This document shows, piece after piece, positions 33,524-42,362 of a stretch of 64,000 nt of DNA. Source of the stretch: Lentzea fradiae (GTDB lineage: Bacteria > Actinomycetota > Actinomycetes > Mycobacteriales > Pseudonocardiaceae). How positions within the stretch are numbered: position 1 is the first letter of the stretch; each line of letters starts with the position of its first letter. The stretch is from NCBI RefSeq assembly GCF_900100955.1, contig NZ_FNCC01000001.1:682001-746000 (forward strand), in the 5' to 3' direction. Below the pieces are notes generated by a model. That model was not told the origin of the DNA, ran no database searches, and saw nothing but the letters and a program-made list of their open reading frames with translations. Made by a program: the position numbers and the translations under genes.

Positions 33524-35020
33524 TCATGCGCCCGCGGGCACCGGAAGTGGTGGCGGCGCACAGGTGGTGTCCGGACGGTCGCCTTGCAGCCGGGCCGGGA
33601 GCGCGCCCGACAAGAGGTAGTCGGCGATCTTCGAGTCCACGCAGGTGTTGCCGCTCAACGTGGTGGCGTGACTGGTGCCGCCGGGCAGAGCGACCAGGGA
33701 CGCGCCGGGAAAGCGCTTCCTGACCTCGATGCTGCCGGGGAACGGCTCCGCGCCGTCCTCCGTCTCGACGACCAGCAGCGCGCTCGGCACACCCGTGCCG
33801 TCGATGTTCACCGGCGTGCCCGCCTGCACCGGCCAGTCGAGACAGGGCGCGTTGTACCAGGTGTTCAACCACGTGAAGTCCGGTGCCTGCCGGTAGGTGC
33901 GCCAGGCGTCGGCACGCCACTGCTCCCACTTCGCCGGCCACCGCACGTCGGTGCACTGGGTCGCGAGGTACACCGCGTACCCGTTGTCGTTGCCCGGTCC
34001 CTGGACGGCCTCGAACAGCTCCTTGACCGGGTTCCAGTCGCCCGCGACGAGACTGGCGAACGCCTCGGCCACCGTCGTCCAGCTCGCCTGGGAGTACTCG
34101 GCGGGGATGAAGGCGTCGGCCATCTCGCTCGGGCCGACCAGCCCACCGGCGGGGGCGGCGGCCAGTTTTTTGAGCTGGGCCTCGTAGGTCTGCCGCACCC
34201 AGGAGGGCGTGGCGCCGAGGTGGTAGACCGAGTCGTACCGGGCGACCCAGTCCATCCAGGCCCTGAGGTTGCGGTTCATCGCGATGTTCTGGTTCAGGTT
34301 GATCCGGTAGAAGACGTCCCTCGGGTCGACGCTGCTGTCCATCACCAGCCGCCGGACGCGGGACGGGAAAAGGGCGCTGTACACCTGCGCCACATAGGTG
34401 CCGTACGAGACGGCGTAAAGACTGACCTGCCGCACGCCGAGGGCCGCTCGGATCAAATCGATGTCACGGGCGTTGTCGGTGGTCTTGATGTTCGCCAGCA
34501 GCGCGGGGTCGTTCTTCGCACCGCAGTCCTTCGCGTACTTCCTGGTTCGCGCGAGCCATGCCGCCTCGTCGGCCTGGTTCCGAGGAACATAGTGCGGCCG
34601 GTTGTGGGTCATGTAGCCCGGATCGCACGACAGCGCGGGCTTGCTGGCACCGACGCCACGGGGGTCGAACGAGACCCAGTCGTAGGCTTCGGCCGCACGG
34701 CCGGGCACTTGCGAGCCGAGAGTGGTGAACGGCAGCCCGCTGCCGCCGGGGCCTCCGGACACGGTGACCAGCACGCCCTGGTACTGCGAGCTGGGAACCT
34801 TGTGCTTCACCCGGCTGACGGCGATCTGCACCTGCCTGCCGGTGGGATCGTCGTGGTCCAGGGGGACGGACAAATGACCGCACTCCGCCCCGGCCTCGAC
34901 GAACGACTGGTCTGTGCACGCACCCCAGTCGATTCCGCGTGTTGCCGTCGCCGTACCGGGTACGACGAGTGCCGGGATGAAGACGAGGGCGGTTGCGGCG
35001 AGTGCCGCGAGAGTCCTCAT
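33524..35020 (-). CDS. Secreted tripeptidyl-aminopeptidase-like alpha/beta hydrolase (copy 1)
   Basis: A 498-residue protein with an N-terminal signal peptide (MRTLAALAATALVFIPALVV, cleavage after ATA). A fold of the Streptomyces tripeptidyl aminopeptidase type follows: CGHLSVPLDHDDP, oxyanion region VSGGPGGSG, nucleophile Ser in AVSYGTYVAQ, Asp in the ETEDGAEPFPG segment and His in GGTSHATTLSG. Cysteines (Cys in DWGACTDQSF, SCDPGY, CVDSK) suggest extracellular disulfides. Start ATG 35020. A paralogue lies 35 bp upstream on the same strand. Probable role: release of N-terminal peptides from extracellular proteins. Confidence 0.87.
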   Translation of the reverse strand: MRTLAALAATALVFIPALVVPGTATATRGIDWGACTDQSFVEAGAECGHLSVPLDHDDPTGRQVQIAVSRVKHKVPSSQYQGVLVTVSGGPGGSGLPFTTLGSQVPGRAAEAYDWVSFDPRGVGASKPALSCDPGYMTHNRPHYVPRNQADEAAWLARTRKYAKDCGAKNDPALLANIKTTDNARDIDLIRAALGVRQVSLYAVSYGTYVAQVYSALFPSRVRRLVMDSSVDPRDVFYRINLNQNIAMNRNLRAWMDWVARYDSVYHLGATPSWVRQTYEAQLKKLAAAPAGGLVGPSEMADAFIPAEYSQASWTTVAEAFASLVAGDWNPVKELFEAVQGPGNDNGYAVYLATQCTDVRWPAKWEQWRADAWRTYRQAPDFTWLNTWYNAPCLDWPVQAGTPVNIDGTGVPSALLVVETEDGAEPFPGSIEVRKRFPGASLVALPGGTSHATTLSGNTCVDSKIADYLLSGALPARLQGDRPDTTCAPPPLPVPAGA

Positions 35021-35055
35021 GGGGTCAACGCTCCTTGAGTTGTGGAGATGGGTGT

Positions 35056-36537
35056 TCAGCGGCAACGCAAATCCTTCGCGGGCAGAGCGCCGCGGGTGAG
35101 GAACGCGTCGGTGGCCCGGTCGGCACAAGCGTTTCCCGTGCCGTAGACGTAGTGGCCGCCGTTGTCGGCGCCCACGAAGACCGCCCGGCCGCCGAGTGCC
35201 CGGCGCATGCCGAGTCCGGTCTCCCACGGGGTGGCGTGGTCGCGGCGGTTCTGCAGCACCAGGGCGTTGCGCGGGCCTTGGGAGGTGACCTTCACGCGAG
35301 GCCCGGCCGGCTGGGGCCAGAAGGCGCACGGCCAGATGTTGGCCGGCATACCGGCGGTGAGCGGGAACCGGCCGCGGTCGGCCTGCGCGGCCCTGGCGTA
35401 CCCGGCCACGTCACGCGACCAGGAGGCGTCACCGCACATCAGCGCCAGCGTCATCGTGATCATGTTGTCAGCGGGCACTCCCGGCTCTTCCCGGCTGTCC
35501 GCGAAGACCTGCCGGAGCACGGCCAGGTCCGTCTCAGCCGGTGCGCCGCCTGAGGACAGAGTGGCCGCCGTCCTCCAGAAGCGGGTGAGCAACGGCAGGG
35601 TGTCGTTGCGCATCAACAACTGGTAGGTGACGCCGCGCAGCACCACACCGTCGAGAGGGACCGGGCTGCCGGGGACCGCGGCGGGAGTCCGGTCCAGCCG
35701 GTCGGCCAGGGCGAGGTAGGTCCGGGTGACCTCCTCGGGCGTCCGCCCGAGACCGAGCCCGGCTTCGGCGGCGACCTTCGCGGCGTCCGGGAACCGGTCG
35801 GCCATGCCCTGGCTCCACGCCTGCTGCTGGCCCTGCCACACGAGGTTCGGGTCCACGTTGCCTTCGAGGACGATCCGGTCGGTGTGCCGGGGGAACAACG
35901 AGGCGTAGACGGCGCCGAGGTACGTGCCGTAGGACTGGCCCCAGTACGAGATCTTCGGTGCGCCCAGCGCCTGCCGCACCAGGTCGAGGTCGCGGGCGGT
36001 GTTCGCCGTGGTGAAGTGCCGCAGGTCAGGACCGGCGGCCGCGCACTCGGCGGCGGTGCGGCGGGCGGCGCCGACGTTGTGCTCGATCGACCCGTCGGCG
36101 CCGGGGTAGGGGAAGGCGGCGGCGTAGTTCACACTCGACAGCCCGCAGCTCTGCGGGGTGCTGTGCCCGACGCCCCGGGGGTCGAAGCCGATGAGGTCGT
36201 AGGTGTCCAGCACCTCCTTCGGCAGCTGTGCCGCCATCTGGCTGGGCATGGTCAGGCCGCCCAACGCGGGACCGCCGGGGTTCAGCAGCAGGAAACCGCG
36301 ACGGTGACCGGGTTTGGCGGTGGCCAGCTTGGACACCGCGATGGTGATCGTCCGGCCTCGGGGGTGCCGGTGGTCCAGAGGCACCGTCACGGTGCCGCAC
36401 GTCTCCTGGGAGGATTGGCTCGGGCACGCGCCCCAGGCGATGGCCGGGCCGGCGCCCGCCTCGGCCATCGGCAGGCAGGCGACGCAGGCCGCGACGGCGG
36501 CCACCGCGAGCGAGCCGGCCAGGATGGTTTTTCTCAT
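35056..36537 (-). CDS. Secreted tripeptidyl-aminopeptidase-like alpha/beta hydrolase (copy 2)
   Basis: A 493-residue paralogue of the next gene. Signal peptide MRKTILAGSLAVAAVAACVA (an embedded AAC could also be a lipobox, but the context favours a Sec signal). CGTVTVPLDHRHPRG, LLNPGGPALGG, nucleophile in GQSYGTYLGAVY, Asp in QNRRDHATPWETG and His in DNGGHYVYGTG give a complete triad. Start ATG 36537 is chosen because it begins the signal peptide. It diverges from the histidine kinase gene. Confidence 0.87.
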   Translation of the reverse strand: MRKTILAGSLAVAAVAACVACLPMAEAGAGPAIAWGACPSQSSQETCGTVTVPLDHRHPRGRTITIAVSKLATAKPGHRRGFLLLNPGGPALGGLTMPSQMAAQLPKEVLDTYDLIGFDPRGVGHSTPQSCGLSSVNYAAAFPYPGADGSIEHNVGAARRTAAECAAAGPDLRHFTTANTARDLDLVRQALGAPKISYWGQSYGTYLGAVYASLFPRHTDRIVLEGNVDPNLVWQGQQQAWSQGMADRFPDAAKVAAEAGLGLGRTPEEVTRTYLALADRLDRTPAAVPGSPVPLDGVVLRGVTYQLLMRNDTLPLLTRFWRTAATLSSGGAPAETDLAVLRQVFADSREEPGVPADNMITMTLALMCGDASWSRDVAGYARAAQADRGRFPLTAGMPANIWPCAFWPQPAGPRVKVTSQGPRNALVLQNRRDHATPWETGLGMRRALGGRAVFVGADNGGHYVYGTGNACADRATDAFLTRGALPAKDLRCR

Positions 36538-36620
36538 GAGCGGAACGCTAGGAGTCGGTGGGGGTGCTGCGATTCGTGCTCGGGAGGACATTCCGTGTAG
36601 GTCGTGAGAGGGACACGGAC

Positions 36621-37688
36621 TTGACGGTCACGCGCCGGTTCCTTGGCGATCTTCTGGTCGCGGGGCTGTTCACGGCACTGGCGTTCGTGCCGTGGATGGG
36701 CGCGATGAGCTCGCAGTTCGGTGATCTGCCCGCCCGGCCGTCCGACGCGTTCTCGGTGGTTCTCGTTCTGGCGCAGACGCTCCCGATCGCCGTGCGCCGT
36801 CGCTGGCCGGTGGCGTCCCTTGTCGTCATCGGCGTTTCCTGGGCCCTGTACCAAGTTCTCGCGTATCCACCGCAGTTCGGCACCGTGACCCTGTATCTCG
36901 CGCTCTACACGGCGGGGGCGTACCAGCGGCGCTTCCGGACGGTCACGGCGATCACCACCGTGACCGCGTACGTGGTGGTGTCGCTGCTCGTCCACCGGCT
37001 CGGTTCGCCTTACGGCGTGGCCGACTTCCTGGTCTTCCTGGTGCTGGTGTCGCAGTGCTGGGTGATCGGGGCGTACGTCCGGCGGTACCGGGCCGACGAG
37101 GTGACGCGCCGCCATCTGGCGGAAGCCGCTGCGGCAGCGGAGGAACGCACCCGCATCGCCCGGGAGCTGCACGATGTGGTGACCCATCACGTGACCGCGA
37201 TGGTGGTGCAGGCCGACGTCGCGCAGCTCGTTCCGCAGCGGGACGACGCACCACCGGCGTTGCAGGTCATCGGCGACACCGGGCGTCGGGCACTGTCCGA
37301 CCTGCGCGCGCTGCTGGAGGTGCTGGAGGAGCCGCGCAGCGTCCGGGAACTGGTGGAGCACAACACGCCGCCCGCGACCCTCACCGAGGAGCTCGACCCG
37401 CGGACGTTGCCACCGGCCCTCCAGCTGGTCGTCTACCGCGTCGTCCAGGAAGGACTGACCAACGCCGCCAAGTACGCGGCGGGACAGCCCACCGCGGTCA
37501 GGATCGCGCGGGACGGCGACACCGTCGAGGTCGAGGTGACCAACGTGGCGGGCACGCCGGTCGAAGGGCTCTCCGGTGGCCGCGGGCTCTCCGGCCTGCG
37601 GGAACGGGTCGCCGCGCTCGGCGGCACGGTCACCCCGGAAGTCCTGCCCGACGGCGGCTTCCGGCTGTGCGCGAGGATTCCCGCATGA
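36621..37688 (+). CDS. NarL-type sensor histidine kinase
   Basis: About 355 residues from TTG 36621, which has AGAGGGA upstream and leaves room for divergent promoters. GTG 36558, only 20 bp from the divergent peptidase start, is an alternative. Four or five membrane helices occupy residues ~10-150. HisKA_3 phosphoacceptor in RELHDVVTHHVTAMVV, N box QEGLTNAAKYA, G box GGRGLSGLRERV. The partner regulator overlaps by 4 bases (ATGA). Confidence 0.88.
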   Translation: MTVTRRFLGDLLVAGLFTALAFVPWMGAMSSQFGDLPARPSDAFSVVLVLAQTLPIAVRRRWPVASLVVIGVSWALYQVLAYPPQFGTVTLYLALYTAGAYQRRFRTVTAITTVTAYVVVSLLVHRLGSPYGVADFLVFLVLVSQCWVIGAYVRRYRADEVTRRHLAEAAAAAEERTRIARELHDVVTHHVTAMVVQADVAQLVPQRDDAPPALQVIGDTGRRALSDLRALLEVLEEPRSVRELVEHNTPPATLTEELDPRTLPPALQLVVYRVVQEGLTNAAKYAAGQPTAVRIARDGDTVEVEVTNVAGTPVEGLSGGRGLSGLRERVAALGGTVTPEVLPDGGFRLCARIPA

Positions 37689-38353
37689 CGATCCGGGTGG
37701 TGGTCTGCGAGGACCAGGAACTGGTGCGGACGGGGTACGTCGCGGCGTTCGGCTCCCAGCCGGACATGCGGGTGGTCGGCGAGGCCGCCGACGGGCCCGC
37801 CGCGGTCGAGGCCGTCACCCGGCTCCGGCCGGACGTCGTCGTCATGGACATCCACCTGCCGTTGCTGGACGGCATCGAGGCCACCCGGCGCGTCGCGGGG
37901 CCGGGGGTGCCGGACCCGCCGAAGGTGCTGGTGGTGACGACCTTCAACATCGACGAGTACGTCTACCGCGCCCTGCGCGCCGGTGCCAGCGGGTTCCTGC
38001 TGAAGGACACGCCGCTGGCCGAGCTGATCCAGGGCGTCCGGACCGTCACCCGCGGCGACTCCCTGCTGTCACCGGCGGTGACGAAGACGCTGATCGGCCG
38101 GTTCGCCGGACGTATCCGGCCAGGGGAGACGGGGGACGCGCGCCCGCTCGACGTGCTGGCCCCGCGTGAGCTGGAGGTCCTGCGGCTGATGGCCGGTGGC
38201 CTGGCCAACGCCGAGATCGCCGAGCGGATGACGATCACCGTGCAGACCGTGAAGACGTACGTCTCGCGCATCTTCGCCAAGCTCGACCTGCGCGACCGGG
38301 TGCAGGCGGTCGTGCTGGCCTACCGCAGCGGCCTGATGGACGGCGAGGTCTGA
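37685..38353 (+). CDS. NarL/FixJ-family response regulator
   Basis: A 222-residue regulator starting at ATG 37685, overlapping the kinase stop. Phosphoacceptor Asp55 (VVMDIHLP), Lys107 (FLLKDTP), and a LuxR HTH with LAPRELEVLRLMAGGLANAE and MTITVQTVKTYVS. The 3' end overlaps the convergent CPBP protease gene by 34 bp. Confidence 0.92.
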   Translation: MTIRVVVCEDQELVRTGYVAAFGSQPDMRVVGEAADGPAAVEAVTRLRPDVVVMDIHLPLLDGIEATRRVAGPGVPDPPKVLVVTTFNIDEYVYRALRAGASGFLLKDTPLAELIQGVRTVTRGDSLLSPAVTKTLIGRFAGRIRPGETGDARPLDVLAPRELEVLRLMAGGLANAEIAERMTITVQTVKTYVSRIFAKLDLRDRVQAVVLAYRSGLMDGEV

Positions 38354-39183
38354 CCGGCGCGCCGCGGGACGAACCTGCCCCGGTTGCGGGCCGCGACGAG
38401 CATCGCGCAGCCCGCCGCGCCACCGATGACGACGGCGAAGACGCTGGCCTCCGGCCCGAACTCGCCGCCGCTGAGAAGCAGCGGCCCCGACGTCGTTCCG
38501 CGCAGCAGCCCTCCGGCCGTGCCGTCGGAGCCGGACACGGTGGTGCCGAAGATGCCGGACTGCGCGAAGTTCCAGCCGAGGTGGAAGCCGATCGGCAGCC
38601 ACAGCCGGCGGGTCAGCGCGAAGCAGGCGGCGGTCAGCACCCCCATCTCGATCGCGAGCGCGACGGCACCCCACACCGTGGCCGAGGGGTTGACCAGGTG
38701 CGTCCCGCCGAAGACCGCGCTCGACACGACGACCGCCGCCACGGTGCCGGTCCGTTCCTCGACGAGGCGGAACAGCACCCCGCGGAACAGCAGTTCCTCG
38801 CAGGTGGCGATGCCGGTCATCAACCCCAGCGTGGCCACCACGCCGGTCGCGGAGCCCCATTCGGCCTGGTAGCCGCCGAACACGAAGATCAGCAGGAGCG
38901 CGAGGGAGAAGAGGGCGACGCCGAGCGCGACCCCCCGAGCCGTCTGCGGCACGAGGTCCCGCAGCGCGATCTCCGACGTCTTGCGTCGTTCCAACCGGCC
39001 GACGACCTGCGCGTACACCAGCAACGCGCACGCTGCGGTGGCGACGCCGGCGACCAGCCCGGTGACCGGGTGCGCGGCGGCCCGCACGTTCAGCCAGGCG
39101 AAGCCCACGTCGACCACCACGAACAACGCCAGCAGGACTCCGAACCGGGTCCGATACGACCTGGGCCCGCTCTCGACAGCCAT
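38320..39183 (-). CDS. CPBP-family intramembrane metalloprotease
   Basis: A 287-residue protein with about eight membrane helices. Motif 1 is EELLFR at 129-134 (EExxxR), motif 2 FGGTHL with His162, and motif 3 HLGWNF with His201: the full catalytic set of CAAX-type/ABI (CPBP) proteases. Actinobacterial members are often linked to bacteriocin self-immunity or membrane-protein processing. Convergent with the response regulator; the C-terminal 11 codons overlap it. Substrate unknown. Confidence 0.9.
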   Translation of the reverse strand: MAVESGPRSYRTRFGVLLALFVVVDVGFAWLNVRAAAHPVTGLVAGVATAACALLVYAQVVGRLERRKTSEIALRDLVPQTARGVALGVALFSLALLLIFVFGGYQAEWGSATGVVATLGLMTGIATCEELLFRGVLFRLVEERTGTVAAVVVSSAVFGGTHLVNPSATVWGAVALAIEMGVLTAACFALTRRLWLPIGFHLGWNFAQSGIFGTTVSGSDGTAGGLLRGTTSGPLLLSGGEFGPEASVFAVVIGGAAGCAMLVAARNRGRFVPRRAGQTSPSIRPLR

Positions 39184-39307
39184 CGTGTTCTCCTCCGGAT
39201 CAGCACTGACGTGCGATGACCCGAAGGAAGCTATTCAGGATCCGGCCACCGGAAATCACACCGTGGCGGACAGGCTTTGTCCCTCTCGGGGATGACAACG
39301 GACAGCT

Positions 39308-39334
39308 CACGCGGCCGGGTCGCCCGGCCGCGTG
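39308..39334 (-). terminator. Perfect GC-rich hairpin downstream of pyridoxal kinase
   Basis: A 12-bp perfect stem (39308-39319 with 39323-39334) around a TCG loop, 8 bp beyond the stop of the minus-strand pyridoxal kinase gene. Probable intrinsic terminator without a T run. Confidence 0.75.
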
Positions 39335-39342
39335 CGAGACCC

Positions 39343-40194
39343 TCAGCGGACCTGCTCGGCCTTGAACTGCATCCGCGGCGACGCGTAGTGCTCCTGGGCC
39401 TGCACCAGCCGCAGCTCGCGCTCACCGGAGCGGTAGGTCAGGTCGATCAGGTCGAAGACGCTCGACGCGGTGCGCTCCAGCGCCAGCGCCGCGTCCTTCG
39501 TCTGCACGTAGTGCGCGGTGAACAGCGCGGCGGTGACGTCGCCGGACCCGTTCGCCTTGAACGGCAGGTGCGGGGTGTTCACGAGCCACGCCCCGGAGGT
39601 GTCCACGACGAGCATCTCGATCGTGCCCTCCTCCCGGTCGGGCCGCTCGACGCTCGTGACCAGCACGGTCGACGGTCCCATCGCGCGGGCCAGGTCGGCG
39701 GAGGCGAGCGTCTCCTCGACGGTGGCGGGCTCGGTGCCGGTGAGGAAGCCCAGCTCGAACTGGTTCGGGGTGATGATGTCGGCCACCGGCACGACCCGGT
39801 CGCGCAGCAGCACGGGGATCTCGGGCGCCACGAAGCACCCGGACTTGGCGTTGCCCATCACCGGGTCGCACGCGTAGAGCGCGGCCGGGTTCGCGGCCTT
39901 CACCCTGCGCACCGCGTCGATGATCACGTCGGCGATGCCCGTGCCGCCCTGGTACCCGGACAACACGGCGTCGACCTGCGGGAACACCCCGCGTTCCTCC
40001 ACGCCGAGCAGGATCTCGGCCACGTCCGACGGCGGCAGGAGCGGGCCGCGCCACGCGCCGTAGCCGGTGTGGTTGGAGAAGTTCACCGTGGGGATCGGGA
40101 CGACCTCGACCCCGAGGCGCTGCAGCGGGAACACGGCGGCGGAGTTGCCGACGTGGCCGTGGGCGACGACCGACTGGATGGACAAAACCTTCAT
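39343..40194 (-). CDS. pdxY: Pyridoxal kinase
   Basis: A 283-residue ribokinase-like pyridoxal kinase: MKVLSIQSVVAHGHVGNSA at the N-terminus, PTVNFSNHTGYGAW, the CDPVMG segment, ITPNQFELGFLTG, and the catalytic anion hole FKANGSGDVTAALF with its Asp. It salvages pyridoxal to PLP in the cytoplasm. Length and motifs are typical of PdxY. Monocistronic, with a strong hairpin after the stop. Confidence 0.93.
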   Translation of the reverse strand: MKVLSIQSVVAHGHVGNSAAVFPLQRLGVEVVPIPTVNFSNHTGYGAWRGPLLPPSDVAEILLGVEERGVFPQVDAVLSGYQGGTGIADVIIDAVRRVKAANPAALYACDPVMGNAKSGCFVAPEIPVLLRDRVVPVADIITPNQFELGFLTGTEPATVEETLASADLARAMGPSTVLVTSVERPDREEGTIEMLVVDTSGAWLVNTPHLPFKANGSGDVTAALFTAHYVQTKDAALALERTASSVFDLIDLTYRSGERELRLVQAQEHYASPRMQFKAEQVR

Positions 40195-40269
40195 CCGTCC
40201 ACCCTAGAACCCCCACACGACCGCTGCCGAGACGATGCGCCTGGCAGACGCGGCTTGGCGCGCGAGATA

Positions 40270-40297
40270 TTGGTCTCGTTCGCGCCGCGGGTACGAT
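40270..40297 (+). promoter_or_regulatory. Probable sigma-70-type promoter of the spermidine-synthase-like gene
   Basis: TTGGTC at 40270-40275 and TACGAT at 40292-40297 with 16-bp spacing. It argues for a start after ~40305 rather than the upstream ATG 40235. Confidence 0.45.
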
Positions 40298-40315
40298 TTC
40301 GCCGGTGATGTGCAG

Positions 40316-41167
40316 GTGAGCGGAAGTTCTGTCGTGGTGAGCCCGATGCCCGGTGAGTACCCGGTCGGCTTCGGTGTGGCGGAGCTGCTCGCCGACGCCG
40401 ACCGTTCCGGCGGCTGGCTGCTGACCGTGGGCGGCGTCGCGCAGTCCTATGTGGACCTCGACGACCCGGCCCATCTGGAGTTCGACTACGTGCGGCGCAT
40501 GGGCGACGTCGTCGACGCGCTCGCCGGTGGGCCGTTGGACGTGGTGCACCTCGGGGGTGCCGGGTGCACGTTGCCGCGTTTCGTCGGCGCGACCCGGCCC
40601 GGATCGCGCCAGCTCGTGTTCGACCTCGACGGTCCGCTCATCGACCTCGTCCGCGCCCAGCTCGCCTTGGACCGGGTGCCGGGCCTGGAGGTCCGGATCG
40701 CCGACGGACGGGCCGGTCTCGCCACCCGCGGCGACGCCTCCGCCGACCTGGTGATCGCCGACGTGTTCAAGCAGATCAGCATGCCCAGCGGCATCGCCAC
40801 CGCCGAGTTCGTCCGTGACGTCGCCCGCGTTCTGCGAACCGGTGGGACCTACCTGCTCAACGTCACAGACGGACCGGGTCTGCTGTTCTCCCGCAGCGTC
40901 GCGGCGACGATCGCTGACGTCTTCGAGCACGTCGTGATGCTCATCGATCCGGGCGTGCTCGGGGGCGAGCTGCACTACGGCAACATCGTGTTCGCGGCAT
41001 CGCACGCCGGACTGCCCGTCGAGACCATCGCCCACCGCGTCGCCTCCGCCGCCGTGCCGGCGCAGTGCGTGACCGGCGAGGAGCTGAAAGCGTTCTGTGG
41101 CACCGTGAACCCCCTCACCGACGAAAACCCGATGATCCCGCCCGAACCGCCGCCGTCGGCGTGGTGA
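40316..41167 (+). CDS. Spermidine synthase-like SAM-fold protein
   Basis: A 283-residue protein from GTG 40316 (ATG 40235, GTG 40337 and ATG 40349 are in-frame alternatives). The central VVHLGGAGCTLPRF is the nucleotide-binding loop of the spermidine synthase/SAM-methyltransferase fold, followed by FDLDGPLIDLVR (acidic ribose-binding region), RIADGRAGL and LVIADVF. It resembles actinobacterial spermidine-synthase-like proteins rather than true SpeE: the decarboxy-SAM/putrescine loop is not evident. Probably a methyltransferase or spermidine-synthase homologue of unknown substrate. Divergent from pdxY. Confidence 0.75.
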   Translation: MSGSSVVVSPMPGEYPVGFGVAELLADADRSGGWLLTVGGVAQSYVDLDDPAHLEFDYVRRMGDVVDALAGGPLDVVHLGGAGCTLPRFVGATRPGSRQLVFDLDGPLIDLVRAQLALDRVPGLEVRIADGRAGLATRGDASADLVIADVFKQISMPSGIATAEFVRDVARVLRTGGTYLLNVTDGPGLLFSRSVAATIADVFEHVVMLIDPGVLGGELHYGNIVFAASHAGLPVETIAHRVASAAVPAQCVTGEELKAFCGTVNPLTDENPMIPPEPPPSAW

Positions 41168-41204
41168 CGCGCGGGACCACCGCGACCGTGAAAGGGGGTG
41201 CGGC

Positions 41205-41426
41205 GTGGAGAAGCTCAACCGGGAGCAGATGATCGCCTTGGTCGAGCGTCTGATGCGGCCGGGCTTCCCGGAGGGAGAGGACGCGGCGGCGGAGGACGCC
41301 CTGGTCCGGTCCACGGGCAATCCGCACGTCCTCGATCTGATCTTCCACCCGGAAGAGGGGAAGGAGGATCTGACGGCGGAGGAGATCGTCGACGAGGCGC
41401 TGACCTACCGCCCCTTCGCGCTCTGA
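41205..41426 (+). CDS. Orphan colicin/pyocin immunity (Im)-like protein
   Basis: A 73-residue acidic protein from GTG 41205 with an AAAGGGGGTG site upstream. Length and pattern fit the colicin E/pyocin immunity family: LNREQMIALVERLM helix, PGFPEGEDA, LIFHPEEGKEDLTAEEIVDEAL (family: DLIFYPxxGREDSPEGIVxEV). The family inhibits HNH DNase toxins by exosite binding. No nuclease bacteriocin gene lies next to it, so it may protect against toxins of others or be a leftover. Family call by motif only. Confidence 0.7.
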   Translation: MEKLNREQMIALVERLMRPGFPEGEDAAAEDALVRSTGNPHVLDLIFHPEEGKEDLTAEEIVDEALTYRPFAL

Positions 41427-41447
41427 GGCGCCACGGGGCTTCCGGTG

Positions 41448-42008
41448 TCAGGCGATGTGGTGGCCGGTCCACCAGTTCCCCGGCGCTTCGGGGTCCGTGC
41501 TCGACCAGAAGTCCACGCACGCCTGGATGAACTCCTCCGCGGTCAGCACGCCGTCGCCGTCGAGGTCGAGGTGCTTGAACGCCGTCGCCGACTCCTGCTC
41601 GGTGAGGCCGGGGAAGTGGCCCTGGTGGAACTTCCAGAACTCGGCGGGGCTGACCTTGCCGTCCTCGTCGGTGTCGGCGATGGTCAGGAACGTCTCCGCG
41701 AGCGCTCCCACGGTCCTGCGAGCGGCCTCGGGGTCGTCGGCGAGGCTGCCGGTGGAGGCGACGAACTGCTCGCGGCTGATGGAGCTCCCGCCGCCGGGGA
41801 TGTGGGGCTCGTGCAGGTTCCGCCAGATGCCCAGGTACGCGTCGACGATGCGCCGCTCCTCGGGCGACCCGGAGGCGTGCCCCAGGGTCGCGGCGGCACG
41901 GCGGCCCATCAGCACGTGGTCGTGTTCGGTCAGCAGGCCGTCGCCGTCGACGTCGAGGTGGTCGAAACCGAAGTTGATCTTGGACTTGAGCAGGTCGGTG
42001 ACGGGCAC
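41448..42008 (-). CDS. EF-hand calcium-binding protein (calerythrin/SCP-like)
   Basis: A 186-residue protein from GTG 42008, which has AGGAGG 5 bases upstream. Three canonical EF loops are visible: DVDGDGLLTEHD (19-30), DTDEDGKVSPAEF and DLDGDGVLTAEEF; a fourth site is degenerate (IPGGGSSISREQF). The arrangement matches sarcoplasmic-type/calerythrin proteins known in actinomycetes. Probable cytoplasmic Ca2+ buffer or sensor. Confidence 0.92.
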   Translation of the reverse strand: MPVTDLLKSKINFGFDHLDVDGDGLLTEHDHVLMGRRAAATLGHASGSPEERRIVDAYLGIWRNLHEPHIPGGGSSISREQFVASTGSLADDPEAARRTVGALAETFLTIADTDEDGKVSPAEFWKFHQGHFPGLTEQESATAFKHLDLDGDGVLTAEEFIQACVDFWSSTDPEAPGNWWTGHHIA

Positions 42009-42013
42009 TGGAT

Positions 42014-42019
42014 CCTCCT
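42014..42019 (-). promoter_or_regulatory. AGGAGG ribosome binding site of the EF-hand gene
   Basis: A perfect AGGAGG 5 bases before GTG 42008. It fixes this start against the longer upstream reading. Confidence 0.7.
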
Positions 42020-42126
42020 GGCCGGCGGGGCGGGTACCCGACCTGCCTACAACATCCGGGGGAGGGGACACGATCCTCTGACCACGATCGGGTCAGCGCA
42101 TCATGCCGTCAGGTGACGACCGGCCG

Positions 42127-42330
42127 TCAGAGCTCGATCGGGTCGAAGTGGGTGTTCGCGACGACGAACCGCCTGCCCGTCGAACGGTCCGCGAACCGCA
42201 CCCACGTGACCATGCGGGTCACGTTGTCGCCGCACGACTTCGAGTCCGCCACGTCCGGCGTGGCGGACAGCCGGAAGACCGACAATCGCCTGGGCTGGAC
42301 ACCTCCTGCGACAGGAAGTCCAGATCGGCA
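42127..42330 (-). pseudogene. Fragment of an endonuclease/exonuclease/phosphatase-family protein
   Basis: The minus-strand translation shows KSCGDNVTRMVTWVRFADRS, then GRRFVVANTHFDPIEL and stop. The TWVxFxDxxTGxxFxVxNTHFD block is conserved in EEP-family phosphodiesterases, in the middle of a normal ~280-residue domain. The catalytic N- and C-terminal portions are missing, so this is a truncated remnant, abutting the NmrA-type gene. Confidence 0.55.
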
Positions 42331-42362
42331 CGGGAGAGGAGGTCGCTCGCGGTGGGCACGGT

